NCBI GenBank assembly: GCA_003508835.1
Contig: PUFA01000021.1
Coordinates: forward strand, 8,720,501-8,784,500
Source: Eonycteris spelaea
Taxonomy: Eukaryota > Chordata > Mammalia > Chiroptera > Pteropodidae
DNA length: 64,000 bases
Direction of reading: 5' to 3'
The position numbers and the translations under genes are program-made. The notes beneath the pieces were generated by a model. That model was not told the DNA's origin, made no database searches, and worked only from the letters and a program-made list of their open reading frames with translations. Below are positions 1 through 12,250 of this stretch, piece after piece. Every line of letters begins with the position of its first letter. Position 1 is the stretch's first letter.

Positions 1-324
1 TGAGAGTATTTGGGACTCTGTCAGTTTATTCTATACTTACAGTGCCAACTGTCTCTTTGGTACTGGAAGGGTCATTCAATATCTAATAAAGTCAATCGAC
101 AGAGATGTAATCGTACCCCAGGAATGGAGTTTGTGGTTTACAGTGAGTTCGATATATTTAGTAAAAAATAAATTAGTCTGTAGAAAGTCTTAAGTCTGTT
201 TCCAACAGTTTAACTTGATTCAATTTAGTCAAAAAATTAGTTCCCAAATGTATATTATGCATATAAGGAACTTTTAGGTGCAGATCAGTGCAAAGATAAG
301 TGCAGTGGCTGACACGGTGGCTCA
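1..324. other. Unannotated AT-rich sequence
   Basis: I recognise no repeat, RNA gene or coding exon in this stretch before the first LTR. Confidence 0.5.
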
Positions 325-741
325 CCTGAAAGGTACATCCACGTTCCACACACCAGAACTTATGAATGTGACCTCATTTGGAGCAAAGGTCATGGCAGAT
401 GTCATTAAGAACCTCAAGATGAGGTCATCGTGGACTGTCTGGGTGGGCCCAAATCCAATGACATATGTCCTTGTAAGAGATACACAGAGAGAGCACTCAG
501 CAGAAGTTCATGTGACGATGAAGGCAGAGATGGGAATCATGTGGCCACAATCGAAGGACTCTCTGGTGCCACCAGGAGCTGGATGAAGCAAGGCAAGGTT
601 TTCCCCTAGAGCCTTCCGAGGAGGTGTGGGCCCTGCCCGCACCTGGATTTCAGACTTTGGCCTCCGTAACTGAGAGAATAAATTTCTCATTTTAAGGCAC
701 TAGGTTTGTGTAATTTGTCATGGCGGCCCTCAAAACTAATA
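325..741 (+). mobile_element. MaLR (MLT1-type) LTR, sense, 5' end degraded
   Basis: The stretch follows the MLT1-type LTR consensus: 'gtgacctcatttgga', then 'gatgaggtcat', 'tgggcccaaatccaatga', 'tccttgtaagaga', a purine-rich middle, and the hallmark end 'gagagaataaatttct' with 'ggcggccctcaaaactaat'. The first ~50 bases of the LTR are poorly conserved. MaLR elements are non-autonomous ERVL-related retrotransposons, and solo LTRs like this are the common remnant. A 102-codon reading frame at 278-586 lies largely inside the LTR and is not a gene. Family assignment is firm; the subfamily is not determined. Confidence 0.8.
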
Positions 742-1349
742 AAATAAATAAAAGCTAATCCCCAATGACGAGTTTATAATATATAACAGCCTGTGTGCAA
801 ATGCTGGAATAAAGGTATTACAGTATAGGGGTGAAGAGAATTTATTTCAAATAAAGATAGCTGGACAAGCCTTTGCACGAGGTGTGTGTGCCCTCATGGG
901 AGATTTCAGGGACATAAGAAAAGCAAAGACAGAGGAGGGATCAGGAATATAAACGGTCTGAGTCAATCTTGTTCCGTGGTAGGAACCTGAGACAGGAAGT
1001 GCTGTCAAAACAAACTTCTAATATCGTGAGCATTTCGTTGTGAACAGAAATGCAGAAAGCCTGATTTCTGTCAAATAGAGAGGGAGACTCTATAGTTAGG
1101 CTTAGACTATGGAGAAATCTTCTCTTCCCACCTCCCATCTAAAATTAAATTTAGTTTAAGAAATAGATGTGTGAGAAGTACTAGTAAGAAAAATAAGTAA
1201 ATTTAGAGAAAACAAATTTCAGAGGTATTCTGAAGGCTCTGTAATGCTTTTAGATAACCACTTATTATAATATTTAACATAGTCTGACTTCTGTTTACAC
1301 AGCATGTCCCTGTACTCATTGTGGCTACCTGAGCAAGGAGATGCTACCT
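742..1349. other. Unannotated sequence between two LTRs
   Basis: AT-rich DNA with short A-rich patches. No repeat family, RNA or coding exon is recognised. Confidence 0.45.
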
Positions 1350-1810
1350 TTATTAGTTTCCTAGGCCACCACAACAAGCGATCACACCTCGGATGGCTTA
1401 TGACAGTAGAAATGTCCAGTTTCACAGTTCTAGAGGCAAGAAGTCTGAACAAGGTGTCAGCAGGGCCACACTCCCTCTGAGGACTCTCAGGAAGAATGTT
1501 CCTTGCCTCTCCTTAGCTTCTGGTGACTTGTGGCAGTCTGTAGAGTTTCTTCTTCACTCACAGACACATCACTCCAACCTCTGCCTTCATCCTACATGGC
1601 CTTCTGCCCTGTCCCTCGGATCCTCCCTCTTCTGACGAGGGTGGGTACCTGTTCCTAGATTGAGGGCCAGCCTAATCCAGCATGGCCTCGTCTTCACTTA
1701 CTAACTACATTCGCAGGAAACCCTAGTTCCAAATAAGGCCACATCCTGCGGTTCTGGGAGACATACGTTTGGGGAGGTGGGAGATGAGAACACTCTTCAA
1801 CCCACTACAT
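1350..1810 (-). mobile_element. MLT1-type MaLR LTR, antisense, near full length
   Basis: The plus strand reads as the reverse complement of MLT1: 'tattagtttcctagg', 'ggatggcttatgacagtaga', 'cagttctagaggcaagaagt', 'aaggtgtcagcagggcca', 'ccaaataaggccacatcctg', and an end resembling '..cttcaacccactaca'. The length (~460 bp) is near the usual LTR size. No internal MaLR region flanks it, so it is a solo LTR. The 80-codon frame at 1393-1635 is repeat-derived. Confidence 0.85.
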
Positions 1811-1814
1811 TACC

Positions 1815-1890
1815 TATTTATGTTTAATCCACAGGGCTTAGCCCAGTGTTTTATGTAGAACTGGTACCAACTAAATTTTGCTGACAAAGG
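1815..1890 (+). mobile_element. Possible L2 3' tail fragment
   Basis: 'ttagcccagtgttttatgtag' followed by 'ggtaccaactaaattttgctga' resembles the end of L2 ('...cagtgcctggcacatagtaggt..caataaatatttgttga'). The piece is short and diverged, so the call is weak. Confidence 0.4.
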
Positions 1891-2049
1891 AAGTAGACTT
1901 GTGATGTCCATTAATTATGTAACATTGCTAAAAAATAAATAAATAAAAACATGAAAAGAACAAGAGAGGAAACAGAGAGTTGGGAGAGAGAAGAGAAACT
2001 TTTCAAGTGTTGCCTGGAGGTAAAATTCAAAGTTTGTAGCAGGGCCTAT

Positions 2050-2435
2050 GAGGCCTAATGAGATTTAGCCCAGCCCGCCTCCTTTTCCCCAGACCTCAGC
2101 CTTCTTCCAGCTTCTTCAGGTCCCACTACCCTTACCTGAAACATTCCTCTGGGGACTCTCCACTCAGCTAATGCCGCACCTTAGCTCTTGGCTTAAATGG
2201 TACTTTTTCGAAAAGTGCCATCTCTCCGAGTGCCCTACAGGACTTAATATCTTTTTTTTTTTTAAGTCAGCAGCTGTCATAGTTTGGAACCGTATTTTTA
2301 ACAATACGATATTTTTAAATATATCTAGCATCCCCCAGACCAAGAGCTTCATGGAGACAAGAACTTGCTTAATATGCTCACAAAGGTGTCCCCAGCATCG
2401 AGAGTGTTTTATAGGTCCTTCTAGGTGGCAGCTTT
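2050..2435 (+). mobile_element. L2 LINE 3' region, sense
   Basis: The order of L2 3'-end landmarks is kept. 'agctcttggcttaaatggta' and 'gaaaagtgccatctctccga' match the '..caggtctcagctcaaatgtcac..gaggccttccctgac' block. Then 'agcttcatggagacaagaac' and 'gtgtccccagcatcgagagt' match the '..gctccatgagggcaggga..tatccccagcgcctaga' block. A T-run interrupts it near 2250. L2 predates placental mammals, and this copy is 5'-truncated. Two overlapping reading frames here (2164-2466 minus, 2171-2512 plus) are repeat artefacts. Confidence 0.7.
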
Positions 2436-2439
2436 TCAG

Positions 2440-3378
2440 ATGTCTTAGACCTATCATCATGGCCAACCTAAGGCTTCTTCTACCTGAGCAAACCGCCTAT
2501 GGCCCAAAGTGAGTTTACTCTGCCCCTTGAGGCAAGCCAGTGCCCTCCTCTGCCCCATGTCTGCTGGGCATAAAGGTGAAGCACAGAATGATGATTTCAA
2601 GTCCATCGGCCACCACTCTGGCAGGTTTTCTGGCTGTTTACGCTCTGATTCCATCACTAATGAGCTCCAAAGGCAGCTTTGGGATCACAACCTTTTGCCC
2701 TGCTGTGGCCTCTACACACAAGTGTTGCTGTGTTTCTCCCATCGTGTGAGTCTCTCGCACCCTCTGCAGACCCCAGGTAACCCAGCCCTTTGTCTTCCAG
2801 CTCTGTCCTTTACTGCAGTTCGAAGCCAGCTCCCTGCTCTGGGGCCATGGCTTGTGGCCAGCTCCGGGCAGATGGAGTAGGAGGCAGAGTAGCCCAGGGA
2901 TGCTGGAGACAGACCACAGAGTGAGGCTGTGAGTCCCTTACTGTACTGCTGACTTCCCTCTGAATGGAGGCCTTCTAAACTGTCACACTCAAAATAAAAC
3001 AATACTCCTTTTCTGTGCATGTGACATGCCTGGGAGAATTCATGGGAGGGAGATTCTGTACCATGAATGTGCGCTGATGCTGCATGAGACCCCATTGTCA
3101 GCCCTCTGTTCCTGTTAGATTACCTTTAGCTAAAATCTCTGGATCGTTTCTACGGTGATGCCACATTTTAACTCCCCTTGGACTCATAAAACGAGATTTT
3201 TTTTTGTTGTTTCAGACCTGATTTTAAAAATTGACCCTACCACATTTTATGTTGTTAAAGTCAGTCCATTCTTGCAGTAAGTTAAGGTCACTGTACATGA
3301 TTTTTTTTTTTAAATTACAGTCTGTTCTGTAGCAGAAGGAAGATAGTGTCTCTAAGCAGATGAAACCTTCCCTCTGAG
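2440..3378. other. Unannotated, moderately GC-rich sequence
   Basis: About 0.9 kb of apparently single-copy DNA, locally richer in C/G than its surroundings at 2500-2900. Reading frames of 123 and 127 codons run on opposite strands, but neither resembles a protein I know and codon use looks random. No repeat recognised. Confidence 0.45.
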
Positions 3379-3379
3379 C

Positions 3380-3620
3380 ATAGATTCTGGAGTTTGCCTA
3401 GAGCTCAATGAGATGCTTCCTCTCCTTTAGCTATCTGACATTAGTAACCTGTTCACACACTCTGTGCCTCAGTTTCACACCGGTAAAATCAGGGACTAAT
3501 AATCACATCTACCTGAAAGTGATGTCCTGAGCTTTAAATCAGGTGACTCATACAGAGCTGAACGTGGTGCCTGGCGCTTTCTTAGAGCTAATTGAAATGT
3601 TAGCTGTTATTTCTGTATCC
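3380..3620 (+). mobile_element. MIR SINE, sense
   Basis: The core is well preserved: 'ctctgtgcctcagtttca', 'taaaatcagggactaataat', 'cacatctacctgaaag', then 'gtggtgcctggcgctttctt' and a tail resembling '..aaatgttagctgttatt'. MIR is a tRNA-derived SINE mobilised by L2 before the placental radiation. This is one of the clearer copies in the window. Confidence 0.85.
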
Positions 3621-3624
3621 ACTT

Positions 3625-5260
3625 ATTATGAAAGTCTCCCATACCAGCATTTGTCTTAACGAATCATTTTATCAGATGGCCGCTGGCCCAGTCACTGCCG
3701 AAATCATTAAGCGCTAAAAGAAAATTTCCTGTTACGAAGATTCCTCTTTCCTCTTCCTTATCATCATCAAATTATGCTCTGAAAATCTCACAAACATGGC
3801 ACATCCTTTAGAAAACAACACAGCAGCTGGAAATCTGCAGTGTACCCGACATGTCAGAACGGCCCTCCCAAACCTTAATCACTGATCCCAGAAGGAATGA
3901 CGGGCACAGACTCGCTCTAAGAGAGGAAACTCAGGAAGTAGGGGCACAGAGGTGAAACGCCCCGTTTTCTAAACTGTGATTCATGGACGAGATGTTAACG
4001 CGTTTTCTGTGAGAATGGTTTTGTGAGGATATCTGTTTGGAAGATTAAAGTAGAATTAAACAGGCTTGTTTCAAGGCTCTGGGTTTCTTAACGTCCTTTC
4101 AACCATGGGAAGTCCATGAGTATTTGGTGTCCCTCTGGACAGGGCAGTCTGGGACAGTGGACAGAGTGTGGGCTCTGTAGCTGGTGCTCTGATCAGACTC
4201 CACATTTAATGCTATAAACTGGAATCAAGATTTAAAATAAACCTTGGATTGGGTCTAATGACTTCAGTTCTGTGGTTCTTTTTTTTTTAATATTCTGATG
4301 TCTTCGTTCATTTTCTCTCCACAAAGAACTTGGTTTTAATAATTCAAATAAAACTATTTTATTCTCAAGGTGTCAAAATAGGAATATATGCCCAGTCATG
4401 TATCCAGGTAGAAACTATTACATGTTTCACTATAACATACTTTATGCTTCAGGTGCCACGTAAGGCCCAGCAATGATGTGTGTATGTAGACATTCAAACA
4501 ATGCCCTTGGAGAGGACTTAACAGAAAGACCATTACAAAGTTGCAGGTGGGGTTAAAAGGGACCTTGACAAAGATGGGTGGCACCCTGACCCAGCCCCTG
4601 AGCCTGTCAGTGCAGAGGAGGGCATACTATCGAGGGACTTTCCAGAGCTGCAGGGGAGCTGTAGCTACATCTGAAGGAGACTCCTTTGTTTGGGAGAAAA
4701 TGGCTGACTGGGGAGGATGTCAGGTAAGTGCCATGGCCTGTCCCTTTTCTTGTCCTCTCTGTTTCTGCTGGGATGCCCACTGGTCAATTCCATCAAGGAG
4801 CCAGGGAGCAAAGGAGGCTTGTTGTCTAGATGTAACCCTGAGAAGTCTGGCTCCTGGGCACAGAGTAGGGTACAGAAGGTTCCAGAGTGGATCTGGTGAA
4901 GCAAATGCAGAACGTGACTAAGAGTGTCCCAGAGAACACTCCGTTAGTACCTACTTTGCAAGAACAATAGGTAATTTTGGTTAATGATTAAAAAGAGTAA
5001 TTTTGTTATTTGGAGCTTTATTAATAGCTAACCATTATGATATTATAATAACAAATGGCAAGGTCCCACTTGATTTTATATATTCATAAATGCAGGAAAG
5101 AACAGAAATGAAATTATAATGCATATGCTGACTTAGCTGTCAAGCGTTTTGTGTCAAAGCAGCTATTGTTGACCTCATGATTAAATGATGCTCATTGAGT
5201 ACCTTCTGGTTGAGAGAAAGCAATAATTAGGGCATTTCACTCTACTTTTTTATTTCAGTT
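3625..5260. other. Unannotated sequence with a weak MIR-like patch
   Basis: Mostly unrecognised. Bases 4145-4205 ('gggacagtggacagagtgtgg..') resemble the tRNA-like head of MIR but are too short to call. Overlapping frames at 4541-4921 (126 codons, plus) and 4665-4904 (minus) match nothing I know. Confidence 0.4.
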
Positions 5261-5264
5261 TGAT

Positions 5265-5370
5265 TTAGCATGTATTCATTTAACACCAAGCTAACTGTGT
5301 ACCAGTCAGTTGCACTGCAATAAAGCTGAAAAAAATAATAAAAGTACTCCTTCCTCACACCCCACACTAA
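5265..5370 (-). mobile_element. Diverged L2 3' end, antisense
   Basis: 'gtattcatttaacaccaagc' followed by 'tgtaccagtcagttgcactg', an A-rich block and 'ctccttcctc' follow the reverse complement of the L2 tail ('ttcattcaacaaatattt..ctatgtgccaggcactg..tccctgccctc'). Divergence is high. Confidence 0.5.
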
Positions 5371-5494
5371 ATAACATGAAGTCCATTGCTTCATCTTTAG
5401 ACATTCAACTTTCAGTTGTTTTCCAGAATGCATGGTGGACGTAAGTGGGGCACAGTCTTACCTTTCCAAAGGATAGAGTGTCTTCAAGAGAAAT

Positions 5495-6545
5495 AGGCCT
5501 TTCTGGGGTCGTTTGCTTGCCCATGAAGGGGAATTGCTTGATCATGGGGTAGTTCTAGTTTTATGTCTTGAGGAACCACCATACTGTTTTCCAGAGTGGC
5601 TATACCAGTTACGTTCCCGTCAACATTTCTCGCCAGCACTTGTTATCTATTGTCTTTTTGATGACAGCCATTCTAATAGGTGGGAGGTGATATTTTATTG
5701 TGGTTTCAGTTTTCACTTCCCTGATAATTAGTGATGTTGAGTACTTTTCATGTACCTGTTGACCATTTGTTTGCCTTTTCTGGGAAAATGCCTATTCAGG
5801 TCCTTTGCCTATTTTTAAATCAGGTTATTGATTGATCGTTTGATTGCTATTGAATCGTATGATCTCCTCGTATATTTTGGATAACCCCTTGTCAGGTGTG
5901 TGGTTTACAGATTCTCCCATTCTGTTCCAAGTATACCTTTTCATTTTGTGATGGTTTCTTCTGCTATACAGAAGCTTTTTAGTTAATGTTCTCCCATTTG
6001 TTTATTTTTTATTTTTATTTATTTATTTTATCTTTTTGCCTTTGCTCTTGGTGTCAAATCCAACAAATCATTGCCAAGATTAATGTCAAGGAGCTTGCCA
6101 CCTATGTTGTCTCCTAGGGGTTTTATGGTTTCAGGTCTTACATTCAAGTTTTAATGCATTTTGAGTTGATTATGTATGATGCAAGATAGGGGTCCAGTTT
6201 CATTCTCTACATGTTGTTACCCAGTTTCCCAGCAATATTTATTGAAAAGACTATCCTTTCCCCACCGAAGATTCTATGTACCTTTGTCAAATATTGGTTG
6301 ACCGTATATCCAGAGGTTTATTTCTAGGGTCTCTATTCAGTTCCATTGGTCTGTGTGTGTTCTTATGCCAATACCAGAATGTTTTTGATTACTATAGCTT
6401 TGTGTATAGTTTTAAAATCAGAAAGTGTGATGCTTTTAGCATTTAGCATTTAGCATGTTCTTCTCAGGATTTGCTTTGGCTATTTGTGCTCTTTTTGTGG
6501 TTCCATGCAAATTTTAGGATTTTTTTTTCTATTTCTTTGAAAAAA
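5495..6545 (-). mobile_element. L1 fragment, C-terminal part of ORF2, antisense
   Basis: The plus strand is the complement of the L1 ORF2 tail. Landmarks include 'ggaaccaccatactgttttc', 'gttgagtacttttcatgtac', 'tctgctatacagaagctttt', 'tttgctcttggtgtcaaatc', 'tattgaaaagactatccttt' and 'ccaataccagaatgtttttg'. Translating the minus strand near 5650-5720 gives TTIKYHLPPIRMAV, close to the conserved YHLTPVRMAI segment of L1 ORF2p. Both ends are truncated, there is no 3' UTR or poly(A), and an AT-rich expansion sits at 6001-6032. The element is a dead fragment; the 72-codon plus-strand frame at 5513-5731 is its antisense shadow. Confidence 0.92.
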
Positions 6546-8946
6546 TGGAAACAAAAGTCTCTCTCATGTCTGTGTCAACTAAAATCTTGGCTCACCCTGA
6601 TAAATAAATAATTAATTCTTTAATGCTACCTGGTTATATGTTATTTGCATTTTATCAAGGAGGGAAGGGATAAGCATTCCTTTTCAATGTGGAGCATAAC
6701 ACAAATGTTATAACTATTAGCTAAAAGCAGAATAGGGCACAGAGTCCACTTTTGTTCCTGAATGTTTTTTGGTACATCTATAACAGTTCCGCAGAAAGTT
6801 GTTAAGACTCATACTGTTTCCAGGATATCTCAGATTGCTTTGTTCATTATTTACTTCAACTACAGTGACATCTCCTGGCCAAGAAGAAACAACTGGTAGA
6901 CATCTTTAGAGGTGATGGAAAATTATGATTAAGGTCTAAAAGAAAGAAGGAAAACATGCTTGCCAAATTCTATGTTTTAAGGCCATTGGCATTTAATAGG
7001 TTCTTATTTTCTTTACCCCCAATGTTCAGAAGAATGAATGACTGATCAGAACTAGTAATAACTCTCTTGACTAAACAGAGGTAAATAAAGCAAGGAAAAG
7101 TGATTTAAAATTGGCAAGCCCTTATGGAAAGAATTGTCAGAGCCTTATAACTTGAGTAGTGAGTATTTTGGCTCATAGGTTCCCAGGCCTTCCCTTATCT
7201 TTTGGAGTGAGTTAGATGACTGGCTTTTTGAATATTATATCTTTTCTTTTTCTTAACAACTTTGGGATACAAGGCTAACCAGTGATCACACAATTGTATG
7301 CTGATTTTAGCCTCCTTTATTCCTGATTTCCAACCAAAAAAAAAGCTATTGTTTGCAACCTAATAACAATGTAAGAGGGGAGGGGAATTGAAAAAAAACA
7401 TACACACACACAAAAGGTCCTTCCTCTATAGATAGAAATTTGGCTTCTATACAGGCCAGAGAGAGCAAGCAGGGCGTATTTCCTGTGGGAAGTATTTTTT
7501 TCAACTTTTTTAAAGCTTTATTTCTCAGTGTGATTCCTTAGCATGAATTGCTTGTGAAACTTTAAAAGACAATTTAAGGTTTAGGCTGATGGATAACAGC
7601 TCTGCCAAAGGAAGCCTTACTTGTGATTCTGTGGCTCCTCATTGCTGGGAACACACCAGTGGGATTTTTTTGTGTGTGTTTTGTTTTTCTATAGCCTTCT
7701 TTTCCTCCAGGAATCCAGTTTAGGGACTGGAGAATCCATGGCTCTGACTGATGAGAGTAGATGAAAGATGTCTGAAAAATGTTGAGGGGATAGAAGGAAC
7801 AAAGAGGTAGTAACACACACAGAACTAGAAAGACTTTCTTCTTACAATTCATCTAACATTTTCTAAATATGTAATTGTTTGCTGTTCAGAGGGATGTAGT
7901 CAAAATGATTCTGTTTTTCACATCAAAGTGTTAAATATTTATCTGTTTGGAAAGCCAACCATAATTATCAAAATGTGATGCAGTCTGCAAACCTTAAACT
8001 ATATAGAATTCTAATGAAAATTTGCCTAGAAGCTACATGTTACAGTTACCATTCGTGTACCTTTATTTATGGTGGAAACTTTAAAATTCAGGTCCTTTAA
8101 GCATTGTTAATTTGAACAAAATATGCTTTCCTAAGGATGCAGTCATGAGAATTACCAGCAAACAAATAAGGTGTTTGATCATAGAAATCAGCTCAAGGTT
8201 CTGTTTTATGTGGTTTTTTTTTTTTTTTTCAAGAGGTGGATCTGTATAACTTCATTGTTCTTTATTTGGGGGGCCAAGTAGGGAGGGTGGAAGAAAATAA
8301 GATAGAGAAAAATATTTTCATTTTAAATTAGAAGAAAATGAGCACACATCTTAATATTTTTGCCTGTTCATAGATTCAAGTGGCCATGAGCGTCTCATTG
8401 ATTTCAAAGGCATGCTCTTCATATTACTACCATAAATACAACCAATAAAAAGAAAAGGGAATCATGTCTTAAAACTAAATAATAGCAGACCCCAAAATAT
8501 TTAATTTCTTATTCTCAAGTGCCTTTATGATAATATGTAATCTACTTTTCTAGGTCATAGATAATCCATAATCTGTTTTTCTGACCTTATGGAGTATTTC
8601 TCCTATGTAATTTAGTTGATAAATTTTCTTACTAACATACTATACCATTTGAAGTCAAGCCATTGTGTTTATTATCCATCACATTTCAGTGCTGTGCATT
8701 TTCTCTCAAATAGATCATCTGCAGAATAAATTGTTAAATTATGAAGAAATCTTGAGGTGTAATAGGATTTTCAAAATCAACTGTGAAAATCTCTGAAAGG
8801 TTTTCTGCCATATAATCCAAGAATGTCTTAATAGCTAAGGCAAGATGAACTGGGAACTTTGCTACAAATTATAATGATAAGGGCACATTTTCCAATAAAT
8901 CATCAATGGGGAAGACCAGAGGGCAGGTAAGTCCCCTAACTGTTAG
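6546..8946. other. Unannotated AT-rich sequence
   Basis: About 2.4 kb without a recognisable repeat, RNA or exon. Only short low-complexity patches stand out: an A/CA-rich run at 7380-7415 and a T-run near 8214-8230. Confidence 0.5.
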
Positions 8947-9149
8947 GGTGGACGAACTGTTGCCACCAGGCCAAATCCAGCCTCCCAGCTGCTTTTGTAA
9001 ATAAAGTTTTATTGGAACACAGCCACACTCATTTGTCTACAGCTGCTTTTGTACTGCAATGCAGAATAGAGTAGTTGCAACAGAGATTTTTGGCATTCAG
9101 AACCTCAAATATTTACTCTCCTTTACAGAAAAAGTTTGCCAACCCCTTG
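8947..9149 (-). mobile_element. hAT-type MITE, antisense copy
   Basis: The sequence includes 'aggccaaatccagcct', 'aaataaagttttattggaac', 'acagccacactcatttgtct', 'gtagttgcaacagagatttt' and ends 'acagaaaaagtttgccaacc'. This matches the common mammalian non-autonomous DNA element whose sense strand begins like 'ttggcaaactttttctgtaa' and ends 'tttgccaacccctg'. I do not assign a Repbase name. A second copy lies at 23446-23605 on the other strand. Confidence 0.75.
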
Positions 9150-11189
9150 CCCTGTGAGCTTGTCAATTTAGGATCTGCTTCAGTTTCTGACCCAAACTGC
9201 CAAATGAAAACGGAGTCGTTGATGTAGACACAAGCAATTGTGTGAGAAAAAAAGTGTCAGAGCAGTCAGATTTTATACCTGCCATGACATCCGTTTCTTT
9301 GTGGTTTGCAAATGAGAGAAGCAGCCAGGTCTTTTAGCACCTCGGTAATAAACATTGTTCCCTCCTGGCACACTCCAATATTCACTGGTTCCATTGTGCC
9401 AGGACAAGTGAAGCTGATGGAATTCCTTCGACTGCCCGAGGTGCAATCAAGTTGGCCAAAGTCAATGTCAAAATTAGGCACAGACAAGGTAGCACAGAAT
9501 AGATTTGAGAATGTGCATAAGGAGATCCAGAACTACTCAATGGGAGACTCCAAAAAGATTGCAGAATGGCGTTTTTTCCCTTGTTGACTCTATTTTCATC
9601 CACATTCGTGGTAGTTGAAGGAAGAACTCGACTCTCACAGTTATCATGAAGCAGTATCCTTTGTTGGCTGCTTTAAAAAAAAAATACAATTATTTGTAGG
9701 AATTGGAACTATGAAGTGGATTTCAAAAAGAAATAAACTCAGCTCAGAGATCATCTTGGCCGTTGTCATGAATGTAGCTTTGAAAGGGATCCCGTTTTGC
9801 TCTGTAAATTAGTCTCCTCGTTATGAAAACAGAGCTGGGACAGAACATGCAAGTCTAATGTGACTGATTTAACACATCACCCAGTCCCAAACACGCTTCA
9901 AAGTGGCACTAGTAATAATTAAGACAGTCAACAAGTATAACGCAGGACTAACCTAGATGAACCTGGTGGGTGTGGTCTCCCATATAAACACAACTGCTGA
10001 AGGTTCCTGTTTCTCCCATTGGTTTGAAAGTGCTCAGCTTCGGGGCTGAGCTAACAGGCAGCGCCTTCGCCTTCGTGAGAATTACAAGAAGGTGCTGCCT
10101 GCTGTGGCCAGCTGGAGATCACTGCCCCTTCCTCTGGGCTGTTGCAGCCCTGCTCCAGAGAGGGCGTAGCTCACTGAGTGACACACTGAATCTTAACCCC
10201 CAGCTCGGCCCCCAGGACAAATGTCTGGAAGGGTACAACCATATGTGGCTGCTCTGCTTGGTCCTGGACACAGTAATGATAGTGAAAATAGGTTCATGGG
10301 GATGTACCTTGTTCAATATATGCCACATTTCAGCCTTGATCTAAAATCAATATTAGTTGAAGTCTTATATTTTGAATACCTGGAAAATACTGGGTTTTAA
10401 TTTGAAAGAAAAATTTAAAACCGTTCTTAAGAATAGCCTACAATTTAAACACGAAATTTGTGATATCCGTGCTTTTAAAAATGTAACTTTATGCTCCTGA
10501 AAGAAACTGTATGCTCTGAGACTCGAAGTCATCTCAATCCCAGGAAATACTGGCTTTTAGATTTGCCCAGACCTTTCAGGGGAAAGTAATTTGGATCTTT
10601 GTTCATTTAATTTTCCAGATAATTGCTGTGGTTCCTCCCCATTTCTCCATTAATAGAGCCCAGATGACAGAAGAGGTAGCACAGGAAAATGGGGACTTGG
10701 AGGTGGCGGAATAAAGCAAGATGGCCATCATGCTAAGAGCTTTGGTGCCATTTCACGTAATTCTTCTGACCACAAGCTGTAGCATAGCATTCAGTCTGCT
10801 ATTGTTCTCATGTTCCTGGCAGACCCTACGCTTTTTATTTGGGAAGGCCGATGACCAAGCATGTCTGCCTCTAAGCACACAGACACCCGCAGGCTTGCCA
10901 AGAACCCTCTGTGTGAGCGGAGTCTCTTCCCTTTGCTCAAGGATGATGGAGAAGGAAATAAAAATCACTTAAGCACTTTATGATTCTCTTTTCTTCCGAT
11001 TCCTCTTTTTCCTTTGGGATAATTTAATTTTTTTCCATGTATGAATCTGACAGTTTTTCCACATTGTTTGAACTTTCCTCAGCAGATAGATTTTTTATAA
11101 TGAAGTACCACTTTGTATGAAAAGTGGGAAATAAGAATTTATATTTGCACATATAAAAAAGTCTCTGGGATCCTCAAAAGCTAGTTACC
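9150..11189. other. Unannotated sequence with overlapping short frames
   Basis: No repeat recognised over ~2 kb. Three frames overlap at 9266-9603 (93 codons plus, two of 73 codons minus), and a 106-codon plus frame lies at 10024-10344; none resembles a known protein. A small GC hairpin at 10032-10051 (GCTCAGC, 6-nt loop, GCTGAGC) is visible. The stretch 10020-10340 is somewhat GC-richer than the flanks. Confidence 0.4.
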
Positions 11190-11350
11190 GTGGTGATGTT
11201 GGAAGTTTGCTGAGCAGACAGGAGGTGGAGTTGAAAGAAGACTTTTCACTGTGTGTCTTTTTTTTTTTTTTTTCACTTACTGTGTATGTGAATTTGTTAC
11301 CTATTCAAAAAAAAACTTAAGATAAAATATTTTTTAAATCAAAACAAAAA
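11190..11350 (+). mobile_element. Possible old L1 3' terminus, sense
   Basis: 'agacttttcactgtgtgtct', a T-run, 'tgtatgtgaatttgttacct' and 'attcaaaaaaaaac' resemble the 3' end of older L1s ('..tttttcactgtataccttt..ccatgtgaatgtattacctattcaaaaaaa'). It is short, and the T-run has expanded. Subfamily not determined. Confidence 0.45.
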
Positions 11351-11685
11351 CAGAAGGCAGCAGCAACCGAATAAATGCTTCACCCACACTCTTCACAGTA
11401 GAATCTCGCAGACCTCCACTCTTCCGAGAGAATGTAGGTGACATGATTTGTCAGAGCCCCAAGTACATTTTCCCTCTGACTTCACCTGGTTGATTTCGGG
11501 GGAGGTGAAACTCGCGATCTGCAAATGAAGATTCTAACCGAGACTGACAATTCAATGAAGTGACATACAGGCCTCGGTGCTACGACATGACGCCTTGAGG
11601 CAGTCCTTTCTGCAAGAGTTTATTACAGACGCTTACTCCTTTTCCTACTTAGAGACAATTCCGTGTACTCTGCACTCATTCATAA
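11351..11685. other. Unannotated sequence
   Basis: No repeat or gene recognised between the possible L1 end and the L2 fragment. Confidence 0.4.
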
Positions 11686-11689
11686 GATG

Positions 11690-11905
11690 AGCAGTGAATG
11701 GCCAACAGGTGCATGGCACTGGCCCCAAGCAGTGGGACATCACCGTGAATAAGACCTTCGCTCTGTCCCGAGGATCCCTCAGCGTAATGGGGGAGACAGC
11801 AGTCTATATACACAGTGTCACTGGGCTGTCACGGGTGAAATGCACCATGCAGTGTAAGAGGCAGCTAACTGTAAAGTTCTGTGGCGAGACAGGAAGGGGC
11901 GACAG
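11690..11905 (-). mobile_element. L2 LINE fragment, antisense
   Basis: 'catcaccgtgaataagacct', 'tcgctctgtcccgaggatcc' and 'gtaatgggggagacagcagt' follow the antisense L2 block '..cagtgaacaagacagac..ccctgccctcatggagctt..agtgggggagacaga'. The 82-codon frame at 11694-11942 is derived from this repeat. Confidence 0.6.
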
Positions 11906-12059
11906 GCTCCATATCCTCATATCACGAGTGCTGTCTTCATAAAGTGGAAACGAAACATGGAAAATAGGAAAATAATATATTCCTATTAAGTGAATGACAG
12001 GCCTTATGGAGAATTCATAAAAGAAACAAAACCACCTAAGAAAAATGAGCAGGTAGGCA

Positions 12060-12250
12060 TTAGTAACTAATACTGATTGAGCTCCTACAAGCCAGGCACA
12101 TGGTATAAATCATTTCCTTTATCTTCTCGACAAACGAAAGAGGCAGGTATTTTATCCTTATTCTGTAGATGAGAAAATGACGACCCAGTGAGCTGAGGCG
12201 TGCCACCAGTAAGCAGTGCGTACCTGAGGTAGACTGCTCAGCCCATCCCT
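12060..12250 (-). mobile_element. MIR SINE, antisense
   Basis: 'gattgagctcctacaagcca', 'ggcacatggtataaatcatt', then 'aggcaggtattttatcctta' and 'tagatgagaaaatgacgacc' follow the reverse complement of the MIR core in the expected order. Confidence 0.75.

Noticed and set aside
5513..5731. 72-codon plus-strand frame
   Set aside because: Antisense of an L1 ORF2 fragment.
9266..9603. Cluster of overlapping frames on both strands, considered as a processed pseudogene
   Set aside because: I could not match any of the three translations to a protein, and there is no poly(A) or other retrocopy sign. A protein search could settle it.
10150..10164. Possible CTCF motif (CCAGAGAGGGCG)
   Set aside because: Only about 9 of 13 core positions match once aligned, with the 5' half wrong.
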